A stretch of DNA of 64,000 nucleotides, taken from the NCBI GenBank assembly GCA_037954325.1, contig JBBMNZ010000018.1, positions 14,719,501 through 14,783,500 of the forward strand. The letters run 5' to 3'. This DNA comes from Fistularia commersonii. Its lineage: Eukaryota > Chordata > Actinopteri > Syngnathiformes > Fistulariidae. Below are positions 12,132 to 24,400 of this stretch, one piece after another. The translations under genes and the position numbers were made by a program. How positions within the stretch are numbered: the first letter of the stretch is position 1; the number at the start of each line of letters is the position of its first letter. The notes under the pieces were generated by a model that saw nothing but the letters and a program-made list of their open reading frames with translations, had not been told where the DNA came from and made no database searches.

Positions 12132-13372
12132 TGTCGAGCACCTGCCATTTTCAGAGCGCAGCACTTCATCGACCCGCTCCAACGCCGCACCACCTACCGG
12201 CGAGGAAAGAAAGGGATGCATCAGAACCGTACGTCTGCGAGCTTCTCCCCGGAGGGAACAAAAGAAGGACAAAAACGCAATCTGACGCATGTGAATGAGT
12301 TTTCCACGACGCGTTTGTTTTCGCAAAAGGTGGCAATTACGATGAGAAACGGGTTCAGAGGTTCGCGTCGCTCTCAGCGCGGACTTCCGATCACCTCCAA
12401 TTAGATCGGACGCGACGCGGCAGGCGGGGAATGAGGTTAAAATGCAACGTGGAATTATTATCAAACATATTTTGGGTTTCGCATCCGATGGCAAACGCTC
12501 TCTTATTCACAGCTGCAGGATGTGACTCATCACAAGGCGCCGAGAGAGAGATGTTTATGATCGGGTGACAAATGACGGACTGACTTCGACAGCGAGGAAA
12601 ACATCCATCTTGTTAGCTTCTGAAAGGTTTCATCGGCTCAAGAGGGCCGGTAGAAGACGGCTGGGTAGATGTAGTGTTGGTGTTCATCCTGCCAGGCAGT
12701 CCTCCTTAAACGCCACGGAAAGGTCCGGCATGTTTCATTTTTATGAGTTTTCCCGAGTAATAAAACTGGCTATTGCACGTCTTTCCTCTCCCACTTACGT
12801 GAATCCATTAGCGCCGATAGCAGTGCGGCGCGCAGGACAAGATTCATCGAGACTTTCACTCATGACGGCGATTAATTCAAGTTTAGTCAGATTTTATTTA
12901 TGTCGCGCCGAATCACAGACCCGGATGTCTGACAACCAGACCGCTCTTTAAAATCCCCCCCCGGAAGCAACCTCTTGGCGAAGAAACGCCGCTTTTTGCA
13001 GGTGCGGAAACCTCAAGACAGACCCCGACTCACTTGAGCGGTCTTCGGGCTAGCCTAGCGCTAACGGTAGAATCGATGCAGGGGCTTTACCTCGCGCGTG
13101 CAGTAGAATCCAATCCAGGGCCGCAGCTCTCTCTTCGAGATGCGACCGTTCCGAACGTCGTAACGTTAGTTTTCGTCTGTTTTGGATCCAGAAGCTGAAT
13201 TTTCTCTGCAGCGAGACGGAAAAAACACAACAGTCGTGGAACAGACTCAGACTCCTGTGCACCTGCCGGGGTAAACAGTCATCACAACAGCATTTTGCCG
13301 CGCAACAATGGAGACAACGGGGGGCTGATTTTCCTGCAGAACACAAACACCGTTACTTTCATGTGTACAATT
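11036..13372. other. Gene-free stretch
   Basis: No supported exon. Contains T/A homopolymers (11470-11500, 11620-11636) and a (TG)n tract at 12101-12130. Open frames here are short and without conserved motifs. Confidence 0.4.
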
Positions 13373-13820
13373 ACCGTACTTCCCAGACTATTGAGCGCAC
13401 CTGAATATAAGCAGCACCGGCTGAAAAAAAGCTAATAAATATATGTGTCCCACATAAGGTGTCCACGTTGTAACATGATATACTTACACAGAAACATTTT
13501 TTAATTAAATACATACCGGTAACATCCACAAATAAGTACTGGAAATGCTTTTTTTCCAAACAGTGGCCGATGAAAGAATAATAAATAACGCCCACCCATT
13601 TATTTTCTATTCCCGCTTTGTCCCGCTGATCGCTATCTTGGTCGTCCTGAAACTGAAACTGAAACTGTTCAAGAATTTCACGGTAATTTTATTGGTCCGA
13701 TGTGACGAGGCTTAGATTCGGCAACATTAGCCCCCCCCCCCGCCAAAATATATACATAAATGAATAAATTAGCCTTACGCGTGTGAAAAAAGTAGCGGCT
13801 AATAGTCCGGAAATTACGGT
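13373..13820. mobile_element. MITE-like element with accgtaatttcc-type termini
   Basis: Left end accgtacttcccagactatt and right end aatagtccggaaattacggt are imperfect inverted repeats. The interior holds gcgcacctgaatataagc and agtagcggcta. The same family is seen at 42137-42422 and, as a right end only, at 31685-31821. No coding capacity. Confidence 0.75.
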
Positions 13821-16167
13821 TACCGTTTGTTCAAGCGTGGGGAATCATGCCGGAGATCCATGGGAGCTCGGCAGCATCTCATATCTGTAGCTTGCAACGT
13901 GATGACCAGAAGGAGCTGACAGGAGAGCTCATCAATGTGCTTGTTCAACTTTATGTGTGTGTGTGTGTGTGTGTGTTGCAGTCGTACCTGTTGACCACCC
14001 CTGTGGTGATAAAAGGCCTTTAACTCCTCTGCTAGTTTCCCCGGAGGGAAGGTGCCGATAGAACAAACCATCTGAGGAAAAAACCGTCGAACCTTCATAT
14101 CTTGACTTTTCCGAGGATATGAAAGTATTAAACGCCGAGTGCGAGGGAGAAAACACCCAGGCTTTGGATAAGCAAAGCTAAAACCTTGTTCAGAGGGAAT
14201 TAAGTTCCACCGTAAAGTTAAAGGCCGCTTTATTCACGATGTATTTATGACCCCAGAGGACGGGGAGGTCACGTTTAGCAGGGAACACAGAGCCGTTTCA
14301 TGAGGTTAAAACAACAGGAGGTTTACAGAAACCGGGATTCTCCGGACGGGAGGACGCCGCCGTTTATTCTGATATGAAATGCAATATGGACCTATTTACC
14401 GGTAAAAGCGGCGCTCGGGAAAAAAGGGTGAGAAATTACCGCGACACCGATTTGCAGGCGTTTGACACGAAACCGCGCTATCATTTCATTTCCATTACCA
14501 AAGCGCGCTTCATGTCAGTTTCATTTTCGGACACGCCGTGTTGCGCCCAACGAGGGACCGCCGAAAATGCGACGTGAATGTGAGAAAACGGCGCAAATCG
14601 GGTTTGTGCCGCTCTGGAGTTTGACCGAAAATTTTGTCGCGTTTGCGTGGATCGTAGTCGTATTCACGCCGCGTGAATCTCCCGAAGATGCCCTTCCTAT
14701 TCTTCTCCGCCCTCCTCGGAATTAGCCGTAGCCGCGCTTTTAGCGTCCATCGGGGTTTCGGCGCCGCAGCCTGCAGGCCGTCGAGCTGTTCGGGCCACCA
14801 GGGAGGCTCCGTCAGAACAGCCCGGTGCTCGGCACGGTTCATAAAACTGTGAAAAATAAAATATTTTAATGATCTGCACTGCTGTCGGATCGCACTTCTC
14901 ACAAAGGTTACATCCTAAACCAAGAATCAAACAGAAGACTTATTATACACCGCTAAAAAAAAATAAAGAGAACACTAAAATAACACATCCTGGATCCGAA
15001 CAAATGAAATATTCTGATCTTATCTTATCTTATCTTATCTTATCCTATCTTATCTTATCTTATCTTATCTTGACTGCAAGATGATGAGAGAACTATATTG
15101 CCATTTAATTTTGTTTCGGAGTGTGTTTGTGCGTGTGTGTGTTTTTTAACATGTTTTAATTTGGCGGAAAAAAAACAATGTTTTATTCCTTTATGGTCAC
15201 AGGCACAGCACGATTAAAATCCTGCACCCGAGGAATCCATAAAATGAAAAGACAACGGGACTCGGAGTTTATTTGAAGATACAAGAAAATATGTTCAGAA
15301 ATTGCGCAGCAGGCGGAAGAGAAACCACCTCCTCCTCGTGCGGTGACAGCAATGTGGGAAGCGCCGTCGGTTCGGCTCCTCTCATATACAAAAGACATAA
15401 AACCCCTTTGAGTGGAATCGGGTTGTTCATTATGAAAATCAATGAAACATGGACGGAGTGGACCTATTAATCTCCTGAATTTGGGGCTCGTAATGGCCGC
15501 CGCCGCAAAGAAAACAGGCGGATCGTCTCGACCGGAGGGAAGAAACAGCCCGAATGCAGGGAAAATAGAAAATGGAGCGTCACCCTTCAGTCATAAAAAC
15601 GGATCAAATCAACATAAACAAATATACCGTGTACTTCAAATCCGTTCGAACTTGATCTATATATTGCACGAGAGCGAGGCGCGACGGCGGCGCCTTGAAA
15701 AATCCGCACTCTTCCGTCGGAATGAAGTCATTCCTCTTTTCGGCGGCGCCGCTCTCCGTTTGCTCACTTCTCACTTAAATGCTGATTTTCTCCCGGACCG
15801 AACGGCTCGCGTTTGCGTTTGCCGAGTTAATTGCTCCGACAGAAGTGACCCTCCGGTGAACTCCGGGGTCCGGCGGAGGGAGAGGCCAGAGTCCACGCGG
15901 AGCTAAACACTAATCTCGCCGTTTAACCTTCAATTTTAGCTGTATTTACTGACTTGGCTTCAGCGGGATGATGGGGAAATAGACTTTACTTCAACTTCAC
16001 AAACAGAAGCGCGTCATCATTCACCCTCTCTTTTAAGCATCAAATAGACTTGCAACCATTCACTCCTTCATCAGTTCATTTTATGAACATCCGGCCTAAT
16101 TTGATGGATCAGTAAAATCATTACTCGGAAGTAACACTAAATCCAAATTTTTCCTTTGTTTTAGTGT
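13821..16167. other. Gene-free stretch
   Basis: No recognised gene. Includes (TG)n at 13953-13976 and a (TTATC)n run at 15017-15070. The rest is unassigned. Confidence 0.4.
15017..15070. repeat. (TTATC)n microsatellite
   Basis: About 11 copies of ttatc with one variant (tatcc). Confidence 0.95.
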
Positions 16168-17156
16168 AGGGGTGTCAGACTCAAACATACAGTGGGCCAA
16201 AATTCAAAACTGGGGCAAAGTCGCGGGCCAACGTTGATATTTATCAAAAAACAAATCTTCCTCCAGATATAACATGAACCCAAACAAGTTTTGCTTAAAA
16301 ACGAAATATGGAACAAGCATAGCTTAATACTATACAATATATAACTTGATATTGCAAACATGCAAAATCCTGTTTTCTGCCTAAGCAGCAGGGTGCCAGT
16401 ATTAGCATAAGGTCGCTATGACGACTGTACACACAGGAGAGGGCGTTTATGGGTCCTGTTGTGATTTTCGTGCAGAAAATTCTGGGATTTGTAGAATTAG
16501 CGGTACATGCACTGTAGACTTTACCCAATAGTCATTCGGTCTGGCTTTGCGGGCCAAATTTAATTACAGTGTGGGCCACATTTGGCCCGCGGGCCAGAGT
16601 TTGGCACTTATGTTTTATTATAAAGGAGGTAAACAGATAAAATCTTAATATGTAATGAACTGTTCCTCTAAAAAAAAAACATGACGAATTGATATTGAAA
16701 TGAAAAAGAAAAAAGAATTGATCAAATTACACCCTCAAAATATTGTTGAGTTTAAAGAGAAAATCTTGTCACGGTGGGAAAATTTGCCACTAGAATTTAG
16801 TAGAAAATGGTTTGTTAGCATGTATAAGAGGAGGTATAATGTTTACAAGGCTATTCTGGTTATTAAATCAATCTTTTGATTTTGCCCTTTTTTTCTGTGT
16901 TTTTTTTATAGAAATATGAAAAGAAAAGATTGTTTTAACGCCGTCACTTGACATTTTTTCATCAAAAAATCTTTATTTTTTTCAAAAATAAGGCAACGTT
17001 TTTTTTTTTTCATTTTTTCCCTGCTTGTTTTTTTTTTTTTTTAAACCCACTGCATAAAACCCCAGGATGCATGTAAGAAAAAAAAAAACGCTCGGGCCAC
17101 ACAAAGATTTGATTTCAGGCAGGAGGGCCACAAAATATTGAATCTGACACCCCCTG
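16168..17156. mobile_element. hAT-like non-autonomous element, possibly nested
   Basis: Left end taggggtgtcagactcaaac and right end aatctgacacccctg are inverted repeats of a family with gtgggccaaaat and gcccgcgggcc motifs. Flanks ttttagtg and ttttatag agree at 6 of 8 bases, as expected for an old 8-bp hAT duplication. A second internal terminus at about 16560-16610 (cccgcgggccagagtttggc) suggests one copy ended there and another lies around it. Confidence 0.7.
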
Positions 17157-18275
17157 TTTTATAGAGACATGCAACCATTCAGCCTCTCATCCTCACTATG
17201 AAATTTGTACCTTGACTGACAGTCGGTCTGTCCGATCTGACCTTTTCCGACACAGACGTCACCGCGCACGTGCACGTAACGCCGCGTTCTAGCAAGCTAG
17301 CGAGTTAGCCTCCAATTTATGTGATCTAAACTTATAGGTATAGAAATGATTGGGGGAGCTGGACCGAGTAAAAAGACTAAAACGTATCACTTCCATACGG
17401 AACGGGAGGCGGACCTTTTTTTTTTACTATGTCATTTTCAAAGTGCGTTCGCTTCATCTGCCGGTCTGCCGTCGCTGTACCGAAAAAGGGAAATGCGGAG
17501 CGGCGTTTTCAGAGCGTTCATGAAAACAACAACCCCGACTTCCTGCCGAAAAGTGAGCCGAGAAGGAAAAAGTCATTTTTGTCACAGCTAACTTCAACTA
17601 TGCTGCTGACTCCATTCATGTCATCAGAATAAGGTATTTACCAAAAAAAGTTGTAGTGTGCCATAAGGGTTCATGCAATTATGAAAGATCCACAAACATT
17701 TACCGTGTTAAGTATATCAGTAGATGTATAAATATATATACTCAGCATTTTTAGTGGAGGTAGATCATTTTCACATGGTCATTTGAACATGCGACACATG
17801 TCATAGAGCTCCATACAGCTACGCACTCACTCATTAATTATAGTAATAATAATAATAATAATAATAACAATAATAATACATAGGATTTGTATAGTGGTTT
17901 TCATGGTACTCAAAGACGCTTTCATTCACCTCAATCGACATGCAACCACTCACTCCTTCATCGCTTCATCTTCATTCACCCTCTCATTGGCATGTCCGAG
18001 CACCAAATCTCAACCCGGAGGTCTCCTGGCACCTTCCACGCAGAGAAGGTCTGGATGGACCGACACGCTTTAGATCCACGAATCTCCCCGTCTTTCCACG
18101 GGAACGCCTCTGGCGGCCTTCTGCCTCGACACTGCTCATCACACACACACCTTACAACTCCAAAATTCAGATTCTAGGAGCGGGCAGAGAAGATAGTGTG
18201 AGGGTGCAGACATGGAATGTGTTCTGGTCTCCACGGAGCGTGGGTGATGTCACCAAACATGCATGAACATAAAAC
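17157..18275. other. Gene-free stretch with simple repeats
   Basis: Contains (AAT)n at 17842-17878, followed by a dispersed repeat fragment (17879-17935, tcatggtactcaaagacgctt) that recurs at 47429-47475, and a SINE scrap at 17936-18000. No gene seen. Confidence 0.5.
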
Positions 18276-18277
18276 CA

Positions 18278-18353
18278 GCAGCAGGAGAAGCAGCAGGAGA
18301 AGCAGCGGGAGAAGCAGCGGGAGAAGCAGCAGGAGAAGCAGCAGGAGAAGCAG
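18278..18353. repeat. 12-bp minisatellite gcagcaggagaa
   Basis: About six tandem units, gcagcaggagaa or gcagcgggagaa. Open in several frames on both strands only because the unit is a multiple of three; not evidence of coding. Confidence 0.9.
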
Positions 18354-18429
18354 TCCCACCTCCTGCTCTGAGAGGACAGAGAAAGTTTGCTCTCCCGTGA
18401 CTGGATGTGCATCGGCTATCAAGTGTCGA

Positions 18430-18500
18430 ACAGACACACACACACACACACACACGCACATATATATATCATTTTGCAAACACACACACAGGCATCATTT
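18430..18500. repeat. (CA)n microsatellite cluster
   Basis: Two ca tracts separated by catatatatatc, the first of a series of purine-pyrimidine alternating tracts up to 20.8 kb. Confidence 0.85.
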
Positions 18501-18903
18501 TGCAGGAAGCGCTGCAGGTGGGTGGACATCCCGACGTGTGAAGATCACTTCAAGGCTGATCCAGCGTCGGTTTTTCCGTGAATTGGAAGATCCACGGAGC
18601 TCCGCCCGACACGGGACTTCCTCACGCCGCCGCCTGGAAGCGGCTCCCAGCCGACAGGCTCCCCTCCGCCCGCCGCCGCCTCGCCGAGGACCCGGTGCGG
18701 CGGGGAACTTCGCGGACCCCCTTCCAACCCCACTCCTCACCCACACGCCGTGCACGCAATGTGGACTACCAGCCCCTGTGGATGATGACAGCGTGCGTGT
18801 GCGTGTGCGTGTGCACACCTGACCCGACGCAAGTCCGATGGATCATTTCAATACAGCGACACACTCCCGGTGGATCGGGGGGTCGGCTGCAGCGTAGTTT
18901 ATA

Positions 18904-19045
18904 GTGTGTGTGTGTGTGTGTGTGTGTGCGCACGAATCTGTGCGTGCATGTGTGTGCGTGCACGCGTCTGTACCAGCTAGAAGAAGCAAGAAGAAGAAAG
19001 CGAAGGAGAGGCGGGCTCGGTGTGTGTGTTTGTGTGTGTGTCCGT

Positions 19046-19088
<43 letters not shown>
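18904..19088. repeat. (TG)n tracts
   Basis: Pure tg at 18904-18928 and 19050-19088, with tg-rich sequence between. About 95 bp upstream of the candidate first mme exon. Confidence 0.95.
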
Positions 19089-19089
<1 letters not shown>

Positions 19090-19183
19090 CACCGGGATCC
19101 AGAGCGGCGCGCCTGTGACAGACTGACCGGCAGCACGCGCTTCCCGCCGCGGGTTTTGACGGCCGTGTGATCTCCCGGATGTG

Positions 19184-19226
19184 ATGCCCTTGTATGTCAT
19201 CGACCGAAAATTCCCCGACACATCCG
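19184..19226 (+). other. Candidate upstream mme exon (5' UTR or alternative start)
   Basis: An ATG at 19184-19186 opens a frame that runs to a consensus donor, ccg then gtaagt, at 19227. If joined to the acceptor at 21282, the frame passes through exon bases 21283-21311 without a stop into the neprilysin ATG. That would add about 24 residues (MPLYVIDRKFPDTS, then GDLLQLGDPK). The segment is in a GC-rich stretch suitable for a promoter. In mammals the first mme exons are noncoding, so this may simply be 5' UTR, and the match may be chance. Confidence 0.3.
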
Positions 19227-19424
19227 GTAAGTTCTCCGCGCACGGCGAACGCCTCGTTCACCGGCTGGGGGTGCGTATCTGGGACTCGCGTGTGTGTGTG
19301 TGTGTGTACGTAGGTGCACGGACATTTTGCGCGTGCGCGCTCAGTGACACGGGGCAGCGTGCACCAGTTGATCATGCCACCCTTCCCTGCTGGAGTTCCC
19401 GATGTGCAACAAGAGATGCGGCCT

Positions 19425-19495
19425 CACACACACACACACACACGCACACACAAACACACACACGCACACACACACACACGCACGCACACGCACGC
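19425..19495. repeat. (CA)n tract
   Basis: cacacgcacacacaaa-type run, mostly perfect ca. Confidence 0.95.
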
Positions 19496-19613
19496 TGCTG
19501 CAGCCCGATATTGCATGACTACTTATCCCGCACGGCTCCACTATCGATTCTGCAAAACTTACTTTCCGCGCACTCCATGCAAAATGCTAAGTTTCGCTGT
19601 CACAGTCGTGCAA

Positions 19614-19645
19614 CCCCCCCCCCCCCCCCCCCCCCACACACACAC
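19614..19645. repeat. Poly-C then (CA)n
   Basis: About 22 C followed by ca repeats. A second TG-plus-C pair lies at 19808-19858. Confidence 0.95.
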
Positions 19646-19806
19646 CCTCCACGAGCGTGCACGCCACCGACGTCCGTGCGCGTCAACAGGACGCTCCGGA
19701 CGGATTCCAACTCAATTACGCACAAGATGCGTCCAGGGCTCACACAGATGTAGGCTGTAAAAAAAGTGATTCAGGGGAAGGAGGGGGGCTCTGAATGATG
19801 GTTACT

Positions 19807-19842
<36 letters not shown>

Positions 19843-20159
19843 GCGCCCCCCCCCCCCCACATGTGTCTGAGTGAATGATTGCTTTAATTTTGAAGGGGGT
19901 CCACAAGGTCTCTCAAGACATGGAAAGTGATATATCAAGACAGACGCTGGGAATTTTTTGACTTTCCCCCCATTCCTTCCAGAACCGTCCCGAACGGCGA
20001 CCCGTTCTTATGATCAAAAACGACACTTCAATTGACAAGTCCATTACTCGCGGCATCGGCGGGGCCTTTTTTTCCCCGCCGCGGACGTCCACGGACGCAT
20101 CGCTAATAAGCACATAAATCATCCCCGGAGCGGCTAACGGGAAACATGTGTAGGGCCTA

Positions 20160-21282
20160 ATCCCTAAATCCTAAATATAATGAGGAGTGATAGCGGATGA
20201 GGAGGGGAGGACGCGCGGCTAAGTGGCGAGATTCGTCCCCGTCGCGCCGTTTAAACTTGATCCAGCTCCGTTTTCACGCCTCCCTCGACATTCCTTCACC
20301 CCGTCGCTCTCCGGGTTCCTGGGGAACTCGTATCTCCGCGGGGTTTCGGGGGGGGGGGGAAGTTCACCCCGCGACACAAGGGAAGGAGAGGTATCCGATA
20401 CGTTTGATTTTTCTCTTTTTTTTTTTTACGATGTTTGGGAGCGAGGGGAGGGAGCCCTGCGGTCCCTTTACGCGGTAATGGCCAATTATTGTGTTGGATA
20501 ATGATGGCTACCAGGGGAGTTGACGCGGCGTGGGCTCCATTGTGCAGTCACGAAGAGGAATGGGGATTCGAGGCCGTGGCATTGCTGTGGTGGCGTTTGA
20601 TGCGTGCGGTTTCGTGAGGACGCTCGTCCGCGTTGGCGCGTCTCCGGTTCTCGGCCGAGTCAAAGGCGGCTAAGAGGCTTTGTCCTTTGGTGGCACCGCT
20701 TTCTCATCTCGGCGGAGAGGAGAAGAAGAAGAAGAAGAAAAAACTAGACCCACCCATCTGCACAGACGCCTCATGACACCAGCATGTACAAGTGTGTGTG
20801 TGTGTGTGTGTGTGTGTGAGTCAGTGAGGGATTAAGGATTAATTGCCTTCAAAGATCGACTTTACTGCTTGTTACATGAACTTTGTAAAGTTCTCACTTT
20901 GCCCCCGGAGAGGAAAACAAGCCGGTGCGGCGCCGAGGCGAAGGAACGATTGTTTTCTGCTCCTCAGAAGCGAGTGATTCTGCTTGTGTCTTCCACCGGG
21001 AAGGGTGAGGACCTTCAGCGCTCTCGCCGAGGTGAACCCCGAAAAGCAGAAGAGCCGTCCTAGCGTTGGCGTGACCGACGAGAACCCGGATTTCTATTAA
21101 ATTAAGATTCGCCGCCGTCGAGCCCGAATGTTTTTTCTTCAATTCAACAAAACATCACTAAAAAAAACCAACCAGACGGTCTTTTCACTTTCTTTTTTTT
21201 TTTTCCTTGGATTGAAGGAATTGAATCCGAAGACGTTGACAAGAATTCCTTTTAAAAAAAATGTGTTTTCCCCGCTCCCCAG
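20160..21282. other. GC-rich region upstream of mme coding exon 1
   Basis: Lacks a recognisable gene. Rich in CpG to about 20.7 kb, then a (TG)n tract at 20792-20818 and ordinary intron-like sequence ending in the mme acceptor. May contain noncoding first exons or the promoter, but no core element could be assigned. Confidence 0.35.
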
Positions 21283-21311
21283 GTGATTTGTTACAGCTGG
21301 GAGACCCGAAG

Positions 21312-21447
21312 ATGACGGACACCAACCCCCCGAAATCGGCCAAGAAGCCCCGCTGGACCTCCCTGGAGATCGGCCTCATCACCATCGTCTCGTTGCTCTT
21401 CGTGGTCATCGTGGCCCTCATCATCCTCTACGCCACCCAGAAGACCG
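21312..21447 (+). CDS. mme: mme coding exon 1: cytosolic tail and membrane anchor
   Basis: Residues 1-45 plus one base of codon 46. The exon itself starts at 21283, after a pyrimidine-rich acceptor ending at 21282, so at least one upstream exon exists. The chosen ATG has A at -3. It precedes TDTNPP...KKPRW, which aligns with the mammalian cytosolic tail. A 20-residue hydrophobic helix follows, then YATQKT. The donor is gtgagt. Confidence 0.93.
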
Positions 21448-24400
21448 GTGAGTGCCGAGGAACCCCAACCGTCGACGCGCGGCCACGTTTTTCGGATCGT
21501 TCGGAGAAAACGCACGTTAGGGAAAAGTTTTTGAAACGTCGCACAAAAGCGCGTCCGCTGGACCGCAACCGAGGCGAAGGTCCCTCCCGGGTGGACGGGA
21601 TGCAAACAATAAGGACGTGATATATTCTGTTTTTTCAGCCTCCGAGTCAATGAATCACTGAGAAACGGCTGTTTCTCTTTAACCTAGCTTGCACTTCAAC
21701 CCATTCACACCTGGTTTTATCTGAAAACATAAAATATTCCACCACTGATAAGTTACAATAGACCGACAATAGAACAAAGTACGATTATTAATCCAAAAAC
21801 ATTATCGCTGACCGCGTAATAAATCTGTGGATTGACAAATCACAAGAGGTGACTCACACACACACACACACACACACACACGAAACATGTGTCAACACCA
21901 TTTGGTGATTGTCATCTACGGCGTCAGGAGAATCAGAAGGTCCAACCACCTGAAGGAACGCCACACACACACACCGCACGGGTACAGAAGGTCACATGAC
22001 AGGGTGTGTGTGTGAGAACAACAAACCTGAATTATCAGCGGAGTGAAGGAATGACACAGATTAGAGCCCGAGCCATTTAAAACGCTGTTGTAAAGAATTG
22101 TGAAAACAAAAAAGGGCGGTGGATGCGGAGCCAGTATTTGGCGCCATGATGGATGAATGCAAAACCTCGGCCGACTAACGACTTGTTTGTGTTTTCCCCG
22201 CAGATGGAATCTGCACCACCGCCGACTGCACGCAGGCAGGTGAGCCTCCCGATCCCGAGAATTGGATTTTTCTTTTAGGGTTGAGAGAAAAAAAAAAAAA
22301 AAGGGTTGGGGGGGTGGGGGTGGGGGGGCGTCTGCGTTGAATTAAGAGACTCTTTTCAACTTTGAACGCGACCGTCGTCGTCGTCACGACACGATTTAAC
22401 CAGAAACAGAGAACCTCCGGCTGTTCGCGCCGGGCAGGTCGGAAAACTTGAGTCGTATAAATTAGCTCGGAAACTCGGCGAAACACTGATATTAACAGGA
22501 AGGCCATATCGGCGGTTTCCAGACCCGGATTCCGCACGGCGCCGCCAATAAAGTTTCAGAGCGTTCGGGAGCCGTTGGCCTATTTCAGTCAGGTTTGACA
22601 GACGTCGGCGGGCTCCGGAGATTTGGCCGTCTGGTTAATCCAACCGGAGCTCCGGCGGGTTTGCCTCCTCCTCCTCGCTCACACACACACGTTCGTGTTC
22701 GATATTCAGATTTTGAGCGTTAACTCCTCCTGGCAAGAAGGTCCCTGGTTGGATTCCTTCCCGTGCAGAGTCTCCATGTTCTGAGTATGGATGGGAATGA
22801 AAAGGTGAATTTATGTATCTATTATACATGACGGGGTGAATTATTTCACATCTATGTTGTTTGAATGAGAAAGTGAATATTTGTACGTTAAATGTGAATG
22901 ACAGGGTGAATGTATGTCTTTATTACGTGTAAATGACAGGGTGACTGTTTGTATGTCTCAATATGACGTGAACGACAGGGTGAACGGCTGCACGTGTGTC
23001 ACGTGTGCACGAGGAAGTGAACGGTTGTATGTTTCTACCTTATATGGATGTGAATGAAAGGGTGAATGCACGTTTCTGTGATGTATGGATTGTTGCATGT
23101 CTATCATGGGTGACTGACAGCAAATCCTTGTATGTCTCTAACATATCGATGGCTGGAATGCAAAACCTCCTATATGCAAATTTTTCGATTTTGGGTTTTT
23201 GCATTGAATGGTGAGAAATGGGACGACGCCATATTTTCAGTCTATCTGCAAGATAATCCCGCCTTTTCTTTTGACATAAATGTCACATGACAAAACCCCT
23301 ATGTGCAAATTGAAGCAGAAGAAAGTAGGAAAACAAAACACCTATCTGCATTGTCAGCGGTAAAAATACATGCTATGTGTTTTTAAATTATAACCTGGAA
23401 ATATAGTCTGTGACCAATAGAATATTCTTGAATATCTTTAACAAAGACATAATATAATCAAATGAAAGGTTTTTTCATTTCCTGAAAAAAGTGTTTTTTT
23501 GAAATAGGAGGTTTTGCATTCCAGCCATCGATATATGGATGTGAATGAAAGGATAAATGTGTTATTTCCGAATGCTTGTATCTCTACTAAATATGGATAC
23601 AAATAAATATCTATTACGTGTGAACGACAGGGTGAACGCTTGTATGTCTCAATATGACGTGAATGACGGGGTGAACGGCTGCATGTCTGGCACGCGTGCA
23701 CGAGGAAGTGAAAGGTTGCATGTTTTGACCATAAATGAATGTTTATAACGTGTGAATTGTTGCACGTCTCTATGTGATGTCTGGACGAGAGGGTGAATGC
23801 GACCTGAGCGTTGTCGGGAATGAACGAATGAACGGATAAATGTGTACAAGATACAACATACAAGTGTTTCGTCTGTTAGCGCGACGCTCCCCGAAACGCC
23901 GAAACTTCAGAGGAATCCCTCCGGAGCTTTCCGCCGATAATCCAGGCAGAGTCTTCATAAGCATAGGCGGCGGGGGGGGGGGGGGTTGAGAGGGGACACG
24001 GCTTCTTCCAAATGAAACAAATTCCATCCACCAGCAGTAATTAACACATTAAATCTGGTTTCCTTAGCACACATAAAAACTGGAGTCACAGTGGGAGTTG
24101 CTGAGCCCAGCCCAGAAAAATATAACACGGCATATTAGAGCCCATAAATACGGTAAAGAGAAATACAATCTAATTTGGCCGGGGAAGTACCATTTTAATA
24201 CAATTTGCATCTGTTGATTTTGCGCCGCGCTCCTCGGGGGCGTGACGCTTTTCCAAAACCCGTGATTTGATTTGACTTTCAATTACCAGGACGTGGAAGG
24301 ATCCGATTCCATTTTCAATCAAAACGTTGTTTTGTTTTTTTTTTTCCAAAACCGATGAACACCGAGGGTCCGACAGCTGTTATTTACATTCTCGTGAAAA

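Noticed and set aside
18217..18822. A 201-residue frame rich in RSSRRSSG
   Set aside because: It is translation of a 12-bp minisatellite and a CA repeat; no conserved domain, and the opposite strand is equally open.
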